A stretch of 64,000 nt of DNA from Saprospiraceae bacterium. Its GTDB lineage: Bacteria; Bacteroidota; Bacteroidia; Chitinophagales; Saprospiraceae. Where the stretch lies: NCBI GenBank assembly GCA_016710235.1, contig JADJLG010000001.1:3275501-3339500 (forward strand), given 5' to 3'. The notes beneath the pieces were generated by a model that worked only from the letters and a program-made list of their open reading frames with translations, was not told the DNA's origin and did no database searches. Positions 1 through 7,940 of the stretch are shown piece by piece. Position numbers and translations under genes: made by a program. Positions within the stretch are counted from its first letter, which is position 1. Every line of letters begins with the position of its first letter.

Positions 1-2
1 CC

Positions 3-461
3 AGATCAGAGCATGGTGGGATCATCAAAGATGGGGCTAAAATGGTCAATGCTCTCGCTAATTCAACTGTTCCAAAAATCTCAATAATAATTGGAAATTC
101 TTATGGCGCGGGCAATTATGCCATGTGTGGAAAGGCTTACGATCCACGGTTGATCCTGGCATGGCCTACAGCAAAAATTGCTGTCATGGGGGGACTTCAA
201 GCTGCCAAGGTACTCGCTCAAATTCAGGTAGCCTCCCTCAAATCAAAAGGTCAGCCTCCTAGTCCGGAAGAAGAACAAAAGCTCATCGAGGAAATCAGTA
301 AAAAATATGAAAAACAGACCACCCCTTATTACGCCGCAGCCAGGCTTTGGGTGGATGAAGTCATTGATCCCAGAACCACTAGAGACTGGATTTCTTTAGG
401 ATTACAAGTCGCAAATAATGCGCCAATTAAAAAATTCAATACAGGAGTCCTCCAAACCTAA
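3..461 (+). CDS. acyl-CoA carboxylase carboxyltransferase (beta) subunit, 3' part
   Basis: The reading frame is open from the left edge of the window, so this is the C-terminal part (about 150 residues) of a larger protein, usually 510-540 residues. The visible start, with HGGIIKDGAKMVNA, followed by the GNSYGAGNYAMCGKAY and WPTAKIAVMGG segments, is typical of the carboxyltransferase beta chain of methylcrotonyl-CoA or propionyl-CoA carboxylases. These enzymes move a carboxyl group from biotin to an acyl-CoA in the cytoplasm. The gap inside the family's C-terminal helix region (KSKGQPPSPEEEQKLIEEI) resembles methylcrotonyl-type proteins from Bacteroidota, but the substrate cannot be fixed from this fragment. 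The protein ends with the usual DPRTTR...L motif near the C-terminus. Confidence 0.88.
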   Translation, partial: RSEHGGIIKDGAKMVNALANSTVPKISIIIGNSYGAGNYAMCGKAYDPRLILAWPTAKIAVMGGLQAAKVLAQIQVASLKSKGQPPSPEEEQKLIEEISKKYEKQTTPYYAAARLWVDEVIDPRTTRDWISLGLQVANNAPIKKFNTGVLQT

Positions 462-559
462 GTTTCGATTTACAGGCATAGGATTCTTATGTTTATAATG
501 AGAAAGTAATAAAAGAACAAAGCATTTATTTTCCTGTTATTCTAAAATTTGCATGATGT

Positions 560-688
560 ATGATGAGAGAAGATCACAAGAAGTGGATAAAGAAAATTGG
601 AATTGCCGGTTTCCTTTTTTTTCTGATAAAAGGATTGCTGTGGCTTTTCTTAGGTGGAAGTCTAATCAACTGGATGTGCAATTCCTGA
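560..688 (+). CDS. 42-residue membrane peptide
   Basis: A short frame begins with two consecutive ATG codons (560 and 563) and ends at TGA 686-688. It encodes a basic N-terminus (EDHKKWIKKIG) followed by one strongly hydrophobic segment (FLFFLIKGLLWLFLGGSLI, about residues 18-36) and a short polar tail. This basic-then-hydrophobic layout, with the FFLIKGLLWL core, resembles small membrane peptides I remember from other Bacteroidota genomes; that is recollection and has not been checked. It lies in a different frame from the following secreted-protein gene and overlaps its proposed GTG start by 13 bases, which suggests translational coupling. No function is known. A chance ORF is possible, but the amino-acid pattern is that of a true transmembrane peptide. 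Confidence 0.55.
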   Translation: MMREDHKKWIKKIGIAGFLFFLIKGLLWLFLGGSLINWMCNS

Positions 689-972
689 GCATCTTCATTA
701 TTATTTTGAGTGCTTCTACCCTGAATGCACAATTTAAATCGGTAGAAAAAATGGATAATATTTTCCTCCATAAGTTTGAATTCATAAACAAAGTTCACTT
801 GGAATCAGATATTATTTACAAACCAGGTTTTTTTTGCAAACTGGAAGATAAAATTCCAAACACAGCTCCGCTAAAGCTAAACTTTAGCCTGGGTTCATTG
901 GATTATACGAATTATCTGGAGTATTATACATATAAGCTTAATCCATCAAACAAGCAGTATTTTCGCCAATAA
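676..972 (+). CDS. small secreted protein of unknown function
   Basis: The frame is open upstream to ATG 553, but the first 41 residues from that ATG are polar and unconvincing. They also coincide with the 42-residue membrane peptide in another frame. A GTG at 676 gives a 98-residue protein whose N-terminus (QFLSIFIIILSASTLNAQ) is a good Sec signal peptide, with cleavage after LNA. The mature part contains a PGFFCKLEDK block and a LGSLDYTNYLEY block near the C-terminus. I recognise this arrangement as that of a small periplasmic Bacteroidota protein, but cannot name a family. Alternatively the gene starts at ATG 553 and no signal peptide exists; the signal-like segment argues against that. 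Confidence 0.55.
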   Translation: MQFLSIFIIILSASTLNAQFKSVEKMDNIFLHKFEFINKVHLESDIIYKPGFFCKLEDKIPNTAPLKLNFSLGSLDYTNYLEYYTYKLNPSNKQYFRQ

Positions 973-1078
973 CCCTTTGATTTATATGCGTACGTACATA
1001 AGCAATAAAATTGGCTAACATGCATTTTAAGACTACGTGATTTCTAGTGAAATACTAAATAAAAACTAATTTTACAGC

Positions 1079-1894
1079 ATGTCAATTCATTCAGAAATCA
1101 AGCGTGTAACCACGCATACGCTTCAAGAAATGAAGCTCCGTTCGGAGAAGATCGCAATGCTCACTGCATATGACTATTCGATGGCAAAAATGCTAGACAA
1201 TGCAGGTATAGACGTTCTGCTAGTCGGAGATTCAGCATCCAACGTCATGGCAGGTCATGAAACCACTTTGCCTATCACCTTGGATCAAATGATTTACCAT
1301 GCCCAATCAGTAGTGCGAGGGGTAGAAAGAGCGCTTGTGGTAGTCGATCTTCCTTTTGGGTCATACCAAGGGAATTCGAAAAGAGCCCTCGAGTCATCTA
1401 TCAGGATAATGAAGGAAAGTGGTGCACATGCAGTCAAATTGGAAGGAGGTGCTGAAGTGACTGACTCAATAAAGAGAATACTCACTGCAGGTATCCCTGT
1501 TATGGGACACTTGGGTCTGACTCCTCAATCCATTTATAAATTTGGAACTTATGTAGTCCGAGCAAAAGAGGATGAAGAAGCTGATAAATTAATAGAAGAT
1601 GCACATTTGTTGGAAAAGTGTGGTTGCTTTGCCATCGTACTTGAAAAAATACCAGCAAAATTGGCAGCTAAGGTCAGCCAAAGCTTACAGGTACCCACAA
1701 TTGGCATTGGTGCAGGAGCAGAAACGGATGGACAAGTGCTCGTCACACACGATATGCTTGGAATCAATAAAGACTTTCACCCAAGATTTCTTCGTCGCTA
1801 TTTAGATATTTTTGATCAAGTAAACCTTGCTGTTAAAAAATACGCTGATGATGTTAAATCAAAAAATTTTCCAAACGAAAAAGAACAATATTGA
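1079..1894 (+). CDS. panB: 3-methyl-2-oxobutanoate hydroxymethyltransferase
   Basis: Converts 3-methyl-2-oxobutanoate and methylenetetrahydrofolate to ketopantoate, the first committed step of pantothenate and coenzyme A synthesis, in the cytoplasm. The 271-residue length is normal. The TIM-barrel landmarks are all present: AYDYSMAKMLDNAG, VGDSASNVMAGHETTLP with the metal-binding aspartate near residue 51, VVVDLPFGSY with Asp90, and KLEGG with Glu122. The catalytic glutamate is in IVLEKIP near residue 189, and GIGAG follows at the end of the barrel. Its TGA stop (1892-1894) shares its last base with the ATG of mltG, so the two are probably one operon. The pathway partner coaD lies 31 kb away in this window and is not linked. 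Confidence 0.97.
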   Translation: MSIHSEIKRVTTHTLQEMKLRSEKIAMLTAYDYSMAKMLDNAGIDVLLVGDSASNVMAGHETTLPITLDQMIYHAQSVVRGVERALVVVDLPFGSYQGNSKRALESSIRIMKESGAHAVKLEGGAEVTDSIKRILTAGIPVMGHLGLTPQSIYKFGTYVVRAKEDEEADKLIEDAHLLEKCGCFAIVLEKIPAKLAAKVSQSLQVPTIGIGAGAETDGQVLVTHDMLGINKDFHPRFLRRYLDIFDQVNLAVKKYADDVKSKNFPNEKEQY

Positions 1895-2925
1895 TGCTTT
1901 CTAAATCTTGGAAAAAAATATTAATTGCATTGACTTTGGCAGTAGTATTATTTTTAGCCATAGTGTTTTATATATTATATGCTGACAATATAAAAAACAC
2001 TGAGTCATTCGATTTTTACATTTCAAAAAATGAAAAGCTCGAAGATGTATTTACAAATTTAAAAGAAAATCAAATTCTTAAAAGTGAGTTAAGTTTTCGT
2101 CAAGCAGCCAATATTCTTTCTTTTAATGACCAAAAAATAAAGCCTGGAAAATATATTATCTCTCCGGGAATGAATAATTACAAATTAATCTCGAAGTTAA
2201 GATCCGGCAAGCAAGATCCAATCAAACTATCTATCAACAATGTCAGGGACATTTATCAATTATGTGGCAGACTTGGCAATAGTTTGATGGAAGATTCCAT
2301 GAGTTTTGTACAGTTATTTACAGATAGTTTATTTTTGGATTCATTAGGTTACAAACCGGAAACTGTGCTTTCTCTTTTTATACCAGATACATATGAAATA
2401 TATTGGACCGTTAGCCCCAGAAAAATTGCAGATAGGTTTCAAAAAGAACATGACAATTTCTGGTCAAAAAATGGAAGAAAACAAGCAATTGCAGATCAAC
2501 AATTGACAGAAGTTCAAGCTTACACGTTAGCCTCAATTGTTGAAAAGGAAACTTTGGTGGATAAAGAAAAAGCAACCATAGCGGGCGTATATCTGAATCG
2601 ATTAAAACAAAACATGAAATTGCAAGCTGACCCAACAGTGGTATTCGCCCTAGGTTTATTTGGAATTCAGCGCATACTATTCGAGCACCTCCATACTCCC
2701 TCTCCTTACAATACTTATGTAAACACTGGGCTTCCTCCAGGTCCGATCTACATGCCATCGATAGCGAGTTTGGATGCAGTCATTCATCCGGAAAAACATG
2801 ATTACATTTTTTTCTGCGCCAAACCGGGATATGAAGGAACTCATTCTTTTGCAGTAAACCTTCAAGGGCATGCTATTAATGCTAATGCATACAGAGATTG
2901 GTTAAACAAAGAAAATATTAAATAA
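1894..2925 (+). CDS. mltG: endolytic murein transglycosylase MltG (YceG-like)
   Basis: Membrane-anchored lytic transglycosylase that cuts nascent glycan strands and so ends peptidoglycan chain growth. A single N-terminal membrane helix (IALTLAVVLFLAIVFYILY) is followed by a LysM-like region and the YceG catalytic domain. The family active-site segment ASIVEKET, with the catalytic glutamate near residue 217, is present, as are GVYLNRL, LQADPTV, SPYNTYVNTGLPPGPI and the C-terminal GTHSFA. The length of 343 residues is normal. ATG 1894 is preferred over TTG 1891; both give nearly the same protein. Stop and start of panB and mltG overlap by one base, which implies translational coupling, although the two functions are unrelated. 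Confidence 0.95.
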   Translation: MLSKSWKKILIALTLAVVLFLAIVFYILYADNIKNTESFDFYISKNEKLEDVFTNLKENQILKSELSFRQAANILSFNDQKIKPGKYIISPGMNNYKLISKLRSGKQDPIKLSINNVRDIYQLCGRLGNSLMEDSMSFVQLFTDSLFLDSLGYKPETVLSLFIPDTYEIYWTVSPRKIADRFQKEHDNFWSKNGRKQAIADQQLTEVQAYTLASIVEKETLVDKEKATIAGVYLNRLKQNMKLQADPTVVFALGLFGIQRILFEHLHTPSPYNTYVNTGLPPGPIYMPSIASLDAVIHPEKHDYIFFCAKPGYEGTHSFAVNLQGHAINANAYRDWLNKENIK

Positions 2926-2944
2926 TTCGCTTTGAATTCATTTT

Positions 2945-2972
2945 TTCAAATAAATAACTGTCATTATTTGAA
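2945..2972. terminator. hairpin between convergent genes, weak terminator candidate
   Basis: TTCAAATAA at 2945-2953 pairs perfectly with TTATTTGAA at 2964-2972 around a 10-base loop. It lies between the stop of mltG and the stop of the Omp28-like gene. The stem is all weak pairs apart from one G-C, and no long T tract follows, so termination activity is only a suggestion. The rest of 2926-3084 shows nothing else. Confidence 0.3.
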
Positions 2973-3084
2973 TTATCATCAATGCTTTCCAGAGGGTTCT
3001 GATAATCAATCAAATTTTTGCCCCAGATTTTTCAAATACGAATGATTAGGTAGTATCAGCATTTTTCCTAATAAAATGAAAACC

Positions 3085-5166
3085 TTAGTTATTTGCCTGG
3101 ATTATCACCATCTTACTTGATAATGCTCTACCGCTGTATAGTCTAACCGAATAAATCCCCGAGGGAATATTTTTCAAATCAATGATAAGTTGGCTGAGAT
3201 CTGATTGGCTATGGTAAATGACCTGGCCGCTTGAATTGACAAGATCAATGCGCACAACTTCATTAGTTGGTGCAATCCATTTCAAGTGCAACATTTCATT
3301 TGCTGGATTAGGATAAACATTCAAATCAAACACATCATATACAGGATTTGATGCATTTGTCAATACTTCTACGGACACACTTTCAGATTGGTAAACCACT
3401 TTTGTTACCTGGTCTTGAATAAATTGTACTACCTCTAAATCCGAGAATTCTTCAACACAATGTTCTGTTGCATGATTGATATGATTGGCTACCTGGCCAT
3501 CCAGAGGTAATCTGTAGTTTCCTTTGAAGCTAAAGTCCAAATGAAAATCCTGAGATACCAGTTTATTGAATGCTGGCAAAGATTTGCCAGCATCAGTAGG
3601 CAGCATTTTTTTCATAACATGATAAAATTCCCTTTCACCATTAGTTTTGAGATTCTTGGATGTAGTCTTTTCACAAATTGCAGTATATAAAACCAGGCCG
3701 CCCTTAAAATCCGTTAAGCCGGTGATCTTAGTATCGATATTGACCTTATGATCTGCATTTATAGTTGCTCTTGGTTCAATACTAATAAAGGCAGGCACAG
3801 CAGTGGCATTTTCAAAATCATCAGAAGTGTATGCTGACGGATTAATTCTGGTAGTTCCATCGATAAAAGTAGTAGGTACTAAAGTTACAGAAGGCTGGTA
3901 AGATGTCCCTCGATTTCTACCTTCTTGAGTAGTATAAGGATCTCCGGTTCCAGGAAAATAAAATTGGTATTTGATGCTTGTGTACCTATCTTCATTTGAA
4001 AGAAGTATAGTTTCGAGATTAATATTTCCAGGCACGCAAGGTGGACAGGTGGAAGATGTAAATGTTTCATGTAAGACTTTACGTTGGACAAAAGAATCCA
4101 CCAAAGTAACCAAGCCTGTTACTGTATCATTAGCTGGTTTTGTCGAAGGTGAGCTTCCATTGATATCCGAAAGCCACAACTTTATGTCGTACTCACCTGC
4201 ACTACCATTAAAAGCTTTATTAGTGCTGACTTTAAACGCATCCAAACTCTTAATATTCAGTCCTGAAAATTTTTCAACAGTGGGATTAAGTCCGTTAACA
4301 CTATAATTTAAGTTATATGAATTTATTGTTGATTCGCCAACATTTCTATAGTTAGCTGTTAAGGGTACCGGCAAGTCATTTCTTGAGTAATATCTTTTAT
4401 TGGTAAAGTCAACACCAGCAACGTCGTGGTTTGGTCGTTGCCCTGGTAAATACTCATGGTAACTATTATCTTTAGGCGTATAATCTGCCCCTGAATTGAA
4501 TGCATAACTTGCAGTATTATCCAAGTTGTATGCTGTGGACTGATCCAATTGAATACCTAATGTCAATGAGGTCTTACCTGTACATTCGGTATTGTTCAAG
4601 ACACATAATGTGCGTTGTTCGACCAAATAAATTGCATTTGTACCTTCTTCCAGTACTATAGATCCATAGAAATAACCTTGTATCTGAAGTTCTTTTTCAT
4701 GATAGGAGTTGAATGATATCCAAAGTTGTCTTGCACCAGGATTGCCGAATGTCTTTCTCACGATATAATCTCCCGGCCAGCATCCTAGGCCCCACATACA
4801 AATAGATTTATCCGGGACCTTAGTAGAAGGTAAAATTTGGTTTATTGTATCCAGTCCTAAAACAGTAGCTGTATCAAAGGTTAATATTCCGGAAGAGGAT
4901 ACCTTAAATTTTGATACGGGTTGATTATTGAACAAAAAAGGAAAACCTATGGATTGGATGGAGCTGTATGACCTGGTGTACGAAGCCGTGTTTCCGAGAA
5001 TGGTTGACCAGCCTGCAGGCAATCCGCCTCCCGGTGGATATTCGTTGTCATTATTAATCCCACCTGGGTTTCTTCCCGCATTTACCCAAGAGGTTTGGAA
5101 ATACTGAGCAAATACAAGGTTCATCATTAAAACAGCACAAAAAGAAAGAAGTAGCTTCTTTGTCAT
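3085..5166 (-). CDS. Omp28-like secreted protein with T9SS type A sorting domain
   Basis: A 693-residue secreted protein. The N-terminus (KKLLLSFCAVLMMNLVFAQ) is a Sec signal peptide. The middle holds a CARDB-like segment and then an Omp28-type thioredoxin-fold region. That region begins at FTSSTCPPCVPGN, with a CxxC pair in the position of a thioredoxin active site, and continues through TTFIDGTTR. The last 80 residues (VYPNPANEMLHLKW, then IPSGIYSVRLYS) form a T9SS sorting domain, so the protein is expected to cross the outer membrane and be surface-bound or released. Omp28-related proteins of Bacteroidota have no firmly known substrate. The gene stands alone, facing mltG; no good promoter match was seen upstream of 5166. 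Confidence 0.85.
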   Translation of the reverse strand: MTKKLLLSFCAVLMMNLVFAQYFQTSWVNAGRNPGGINNDNEYPPGGGLPAGWSTILGNTASYTRSYSSIQSIGFPFLFNNQPVSKFKVSSSGILTFDTATVLGLDTINQILPSTKVPDKSICMWGLGCWPGDYIVRKTFGNPGARQLWISFNSYHEKELQIQGYFYGSIVLEEGTNAIYLVEQRTLCVLNNTECTGKTSLTLGIQLDQSTAYNLDNTASYAFNSGADYTPKDNSYHEYLPGQRPNHDVAGVDFTNKRYYSRNDLPVPLTANYRNVGESTINSYNLNYSVNGLNPTVEKFSGLNIKSLDAFKVSTNKAFNGSAGEYDIKLWLSDINGSSPSTKPANDTVTGLVTLVDSFVQRKVLHETFTSSTCPPCVPGNINLETILLSNEDRYTSIKYQFYFPGTGDPYTTQEGRNRGTSYQPSVTLVPTTFIDGTTRINPSAYTSDDFENATAVPAFISIEPRATINADHKVNIDTKITGLTDFKGGLVLYTAICEKTTSKNLKTNGEREFYHVMKKMLPTDAGKSLPAFNKLVSQDFHLDFSFKGNYRLPLDGQVANHINHATEHCVEEFSDLEVVQFIQDQVTKVVYQSESVSVEVLTNASNPVYDVFDLNVYPNPANEMLHLKWIAPTNEVVRIDLVNSSGQVIYHSQSDLSQLIIDLKNIPSGIYSVRLYSGRALSSKMVIIQANN

Positions 5167-5254
5167 GTTAAATAAAATTAATACAATAAAAGAAATATAA
5201 TGTAAGGTACGAATTGTTCCGGATAGAATTCGTCGAACTGACTTTTTTGATCAT

Positions 5255-5926
5255 TCAGCTTTCCAGCTGTTCCTTTTGAACAAGTTTTGAATAAAAGGCA
5301 AAAATAAATTTTTGAGCAAGTACATAGGAAATCCATGAAAATAATGCAGCTCCAATTATGTCATAACTATAATGAACATGCTGAAATAGGATCATGATTG
5401 CTAAAGTGATGGCAAGAAAAAAATAAACGATCTTCATCGATCGAGGCTTCATGCTTAAAAACAACAGGAACATACTGGCAAAATGCCCTGAAAAAAATAG
5501 GTCTCTTTTCAGTATAGTTGCCTGAAAAAAAAGACTTTCCAAAACTGGATCATAAAGCGGAATTAGGTCCTTTGGCTCTGCCAGCGGTACAAAAAAAATA
5601 CAAAGAAACCGCACCAAGTACATAAAAGCAAAAGCGAATAACAATTGAAGAAACACAACCGGAAAACGAACAAGAGAAATCAAACCGTACAAAAGGGAGC
5701 CATACAGCAAAATAAAGATTGGCCAAGAACAATCAACAGGAGGTAACCAATCAAGAAGAGGATCTTTAATACTGATGCCCGGTCTATGCTCCAATACCGG
5801 GAGATAAAATCCATTCAATAATTTGACCAGGTACAATGCCACCAGCACCATGACCAATAAGGGCACATAAACACGTTTGTCAACAAGTTCGAATGAAATA
5901 CTGCGGACTTTGCTTTGACCTGACAT
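5255..5926 (-). CDS. PAP2-type (sphingomyelin-synthase-like) membrane phosphatase
   Basis: A 223-residue integral membrane protein with about six hydrophobic segments. The pair of motifs RDLFFSGHFASMFLL and QHVHYSYDIIGA is the C-terminal signature of the PAP2_C / sphingomyelin-synthase-like branch of the PAP2 superfamily. The histidines of SGH and HYSYD and the aspartate are the expected catalytic residues. A role in lipid phosphate or phosphodiester chemistry at the inner membrane is inferred from the family; the substrate is unknown. ATG 5926 is chosen over the upstream TTG 5956, because the extra residues are unlike a membrane protein start and a promoter-like element sits at 5958-5965. 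Confidence 0.72.
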   Translation of the reverse strand: MSGQSKVRSISFELVDKRVYVPLLVMVLVALYLVKLLNGFYLPVLEHRPGISIKDPLLDWLPPVDCSWPIFILLYGSLLYGLISLVRFPVVFLQLLFAFAFMYLVRFLCIFFVPLAEPKDLIPLYDPVLESLFFQATILKRDLFFSGHFASMFLLFLSMKPRSMKIVYFFLAITLAIMILFQHVHYSYDIIGAALFSWISYVLAQKFIFAFYSKLVQKEQLES

Positions 5927-5957
5927 CTTAATACAGTACGGATGATTAAAAAGCAAG

Positions 5958-5985
5958 CAAATATACAGAGACTCAACTGTTTCAA
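5958..5985 (-). promoter_or_regulatory. promoter candidate for the PAP2-type phosphatase
   Basis: Read on the minus strand, GTTG is followed after 17 bases by TATATTTG, a full match to the Bacteroidota -7 consensus TAnnTTTG and three of four bases of the -33 TTTG. Expected transcription start is near 5951, about 25 bases before ATG 5926. The rest of 5986-6245, between this promoter and the divergent DUF1800 gene, is AT-rich. I found no exact TAnnTTTG for the plus strand there. Confidence 0.45.
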
Positions 5986-6245
5986 CTGTTAATATTCTTT
6001 CACAACTAAAAGGAAAACATTTTCAATTGAAATACTGAAATAATGCCAGAAAAGCTTCTAGATTCACTGCGAAATTAAAAAAATCAAAATTTCTTTGCTT
6101 TTTCCTACTTAAAATCAGTACAAGACATTAAAAAACTACTTATTATCTACAGTTCCCGAACAATGTTAATTTATTTATAATATTCATTAAACTTTTTTAC
6201 CATTAAACAATCAAAGAAATATCATTCGCTTCCAAATTACAATAT

Positions 6246-7913
6246 ATGAATCAGAGACGATTTACTTTGAACTCCAATCCCAAAGATGAAAGCTCCCCAG
6301 AAATGATGCCATCCCGAGCAGCAGCTCTGCCTATTATGGGTGGCCTGGATCTATTTTCCGGGGCTTGGAATTATGCTACAGCAGCACACTTGTTGAGGCG
6401 GGCAATGTTTGGACCTACTCATGCACAAATCAACCAAGCTGTCAGTGACGGACTAAGCAAAACTTTAGACAAACTAATGCAAACTACTCCAGAACCGGCT
6501 CCACCGCTCAATTATGGATTTGCACAGGATGTCAGTGCTCCGGTTGGAGAGACTTGGGTTGACAAACCTGGAGATCCCACGATTCAGGGTTTATTCCAAT
6601 CAAGGGACAACTCCCTTCATGCCTGGATAATGGAAAACATATTCAACGAAGGGGTAAGCCTAACAGAAAAAATGATGCTGTTTTGGCACAATCACTTTGT
6701 AGTATCTGATGTTTTTGATCCACGCTACAAATACTATTATCTTACAACGTTGAGAAAAAATGTGCTTGGCAATTTTAAAACTTTAACGGAAGAAATCACG
6801 ATCGATGCTGCCATGCTAGTGTATTTGAATGGAAATCAGAACACAAATCGGGCTCCAAATGAAAATTATGCGCGAGAATTAATGGAGCTCTTTACTTGTG
6901 GGAAAGGACAATTAGTTGGTCCGGGTGACTACACTACATATACTGAAAAAGACATCGCAGCGGTTGCAAAAGTTTTGACCGGTTGGACTATAGCTCGAGA
7001 TAGGAATCTAGGTACATACAATGTACAGTTTGTGGCAAACCTCCACGATACCAGTACTAAAACTCTTTCAAACAGATTCAACAATGCAACTATCTCGAAT
7101 AAAGGAAACAATGAATACAAAGAAATCATTAATCTGCTTTTCCAGAAAAGAGAAACGGCAACTTTCATTTGCCGAAAACTGTATAGATATTTTGTTTATT
7201 ACCAGGTTGATTTGGCAATAGAGAATGAAATCGTCAATGGGCTTGCAGATCTATTGATAGCGGATAATTTTAACATAAGTACTGTAGTCAGGAAACTCTT
7301 ATCAAGCGACCACTTCTACTCGTCTGAAGCATTAGGAGCAATGATCAGACCTCCTTATGAATTTTTGTTTAATACATTGAAGACAATGTCTTTTACTCCT
7401 CCGACAAAATTGGCAGAAAAATATAATACATATCTGTTTTTTTATCGTGGATCTGCAAACTTACAACAAGTGTATTTTGATGTTCCAAGTGTAGCCGGAT
7501 GGACTCCTTATTATCAGGAACCAGGCTTCCATGAAATTTGGATTAATTCAGTGACATTACCTGCGAGGGTGACATGGACTAGCGGCCTCATTACAAAACT
7601 TAGAATCAGGAATGTCACCGGTTTATTTGGTCTGGATTTGGTCGCCTATGTTGGAACTTTGCCGGACCCTACAAATGCAAAAAATTTGATAGCCGATATC
7701 GTCGCACATCTACTGCCAAGACCTATATATTCAAATCAGTCTGACTACCTTTTGAAAGTTCTTTTGGGAAATATTTCAGAAGCCAGGTGGACAACAGATT
7801 ATAACAATTTTAAAGCCAATCCGACCAATACGCAAGCGAGGGCTACAATAGAAAATAAGCTTAAAATTCTATTTTTCGCGCTTCTCGCAATGCCCGAATA
7901 TCAACTCAGTTAA
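6246..7913 (+). CDS. DUF1800 family protein
   Basis: A 555-residue protein with the DUF1800 hallmarks: AAHLLRRAMFGPT near residue 50, EKMMLFWHNHFVV near residue 135, ENYARELMELFTCG near residue 215, DIAAVAKVLTGWT, and the C-terminal LAMPEYQLS. DUF1800 proteins almost always precede a DUF1501 protein, as here (27 bases between the stop and ATG 7941). Together they are thought to be exported and to act on some extracellular substrate, but no reaction is established. A clear signal peptide is not visible at the N-terminus. The MNQRRFTLNSN start resembles neither a Sec nor a standard Tat leader, so the export route is unclear. Confidence 0.88.
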   Translation: MNQRRFTLNSNPKDESSPEMMPSRAAALPIMGGLDLFSGAWNYATAAHLLRRAMFGPTHAQINQAVSDGLSKTLDKLMQTTPEPAPPLNYGFAQDVSAPVGETWVDKPGDPTIQGLFQSRDNSLHAWIMENIFNEGVSLTEKMMLFWHNHFVVSDVFDPRYKYYYLTTLRKNVLGNFKTLTEEITIDAAMLVYLNGNQNTNRAPNENYARELMELFTCGKGQLVGPGDYTTYTEKDIAAVAKVLTGWTIARDRNLGTYNVQFVANLHDTSTKTLSNRFNNATISNKGNNEYKEIINLLFQKRETATFICRKLYRYFVYYQVDLAIENEIVNGLADLLIADNFNISTVVRKLLSSDHFYSSEALGAMIRPPYEFLFNTLKTMSFTPPTKLAEKYNTYLFFYRGSANLQQVYFDVPSVAGWTPYYQEPGFHEIWINSVTLPARVTWTSGLITKLRIRNVTGLFGLDLVAYVGTLPDPTNAKNLIADIVAHLLPRPIYSNQSDYLLKVLLGNISEARWTTDYNNFKANPTNTQARATIENKLKILFFALLAMPEYQLS

Positions 7914-7940
7914 TTGTGTTCAATTATTAAAAAACAGAAA

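Noticed and set aside
553..675. ATG 553 as start of the secreted small protein
   Set aside because: The first 41 residues from that ATG are polar and do not resemble an export signal. The same DNA in another frame encodes a convincing membrane peptide, and GTG 676 gives a clean signal peptide.
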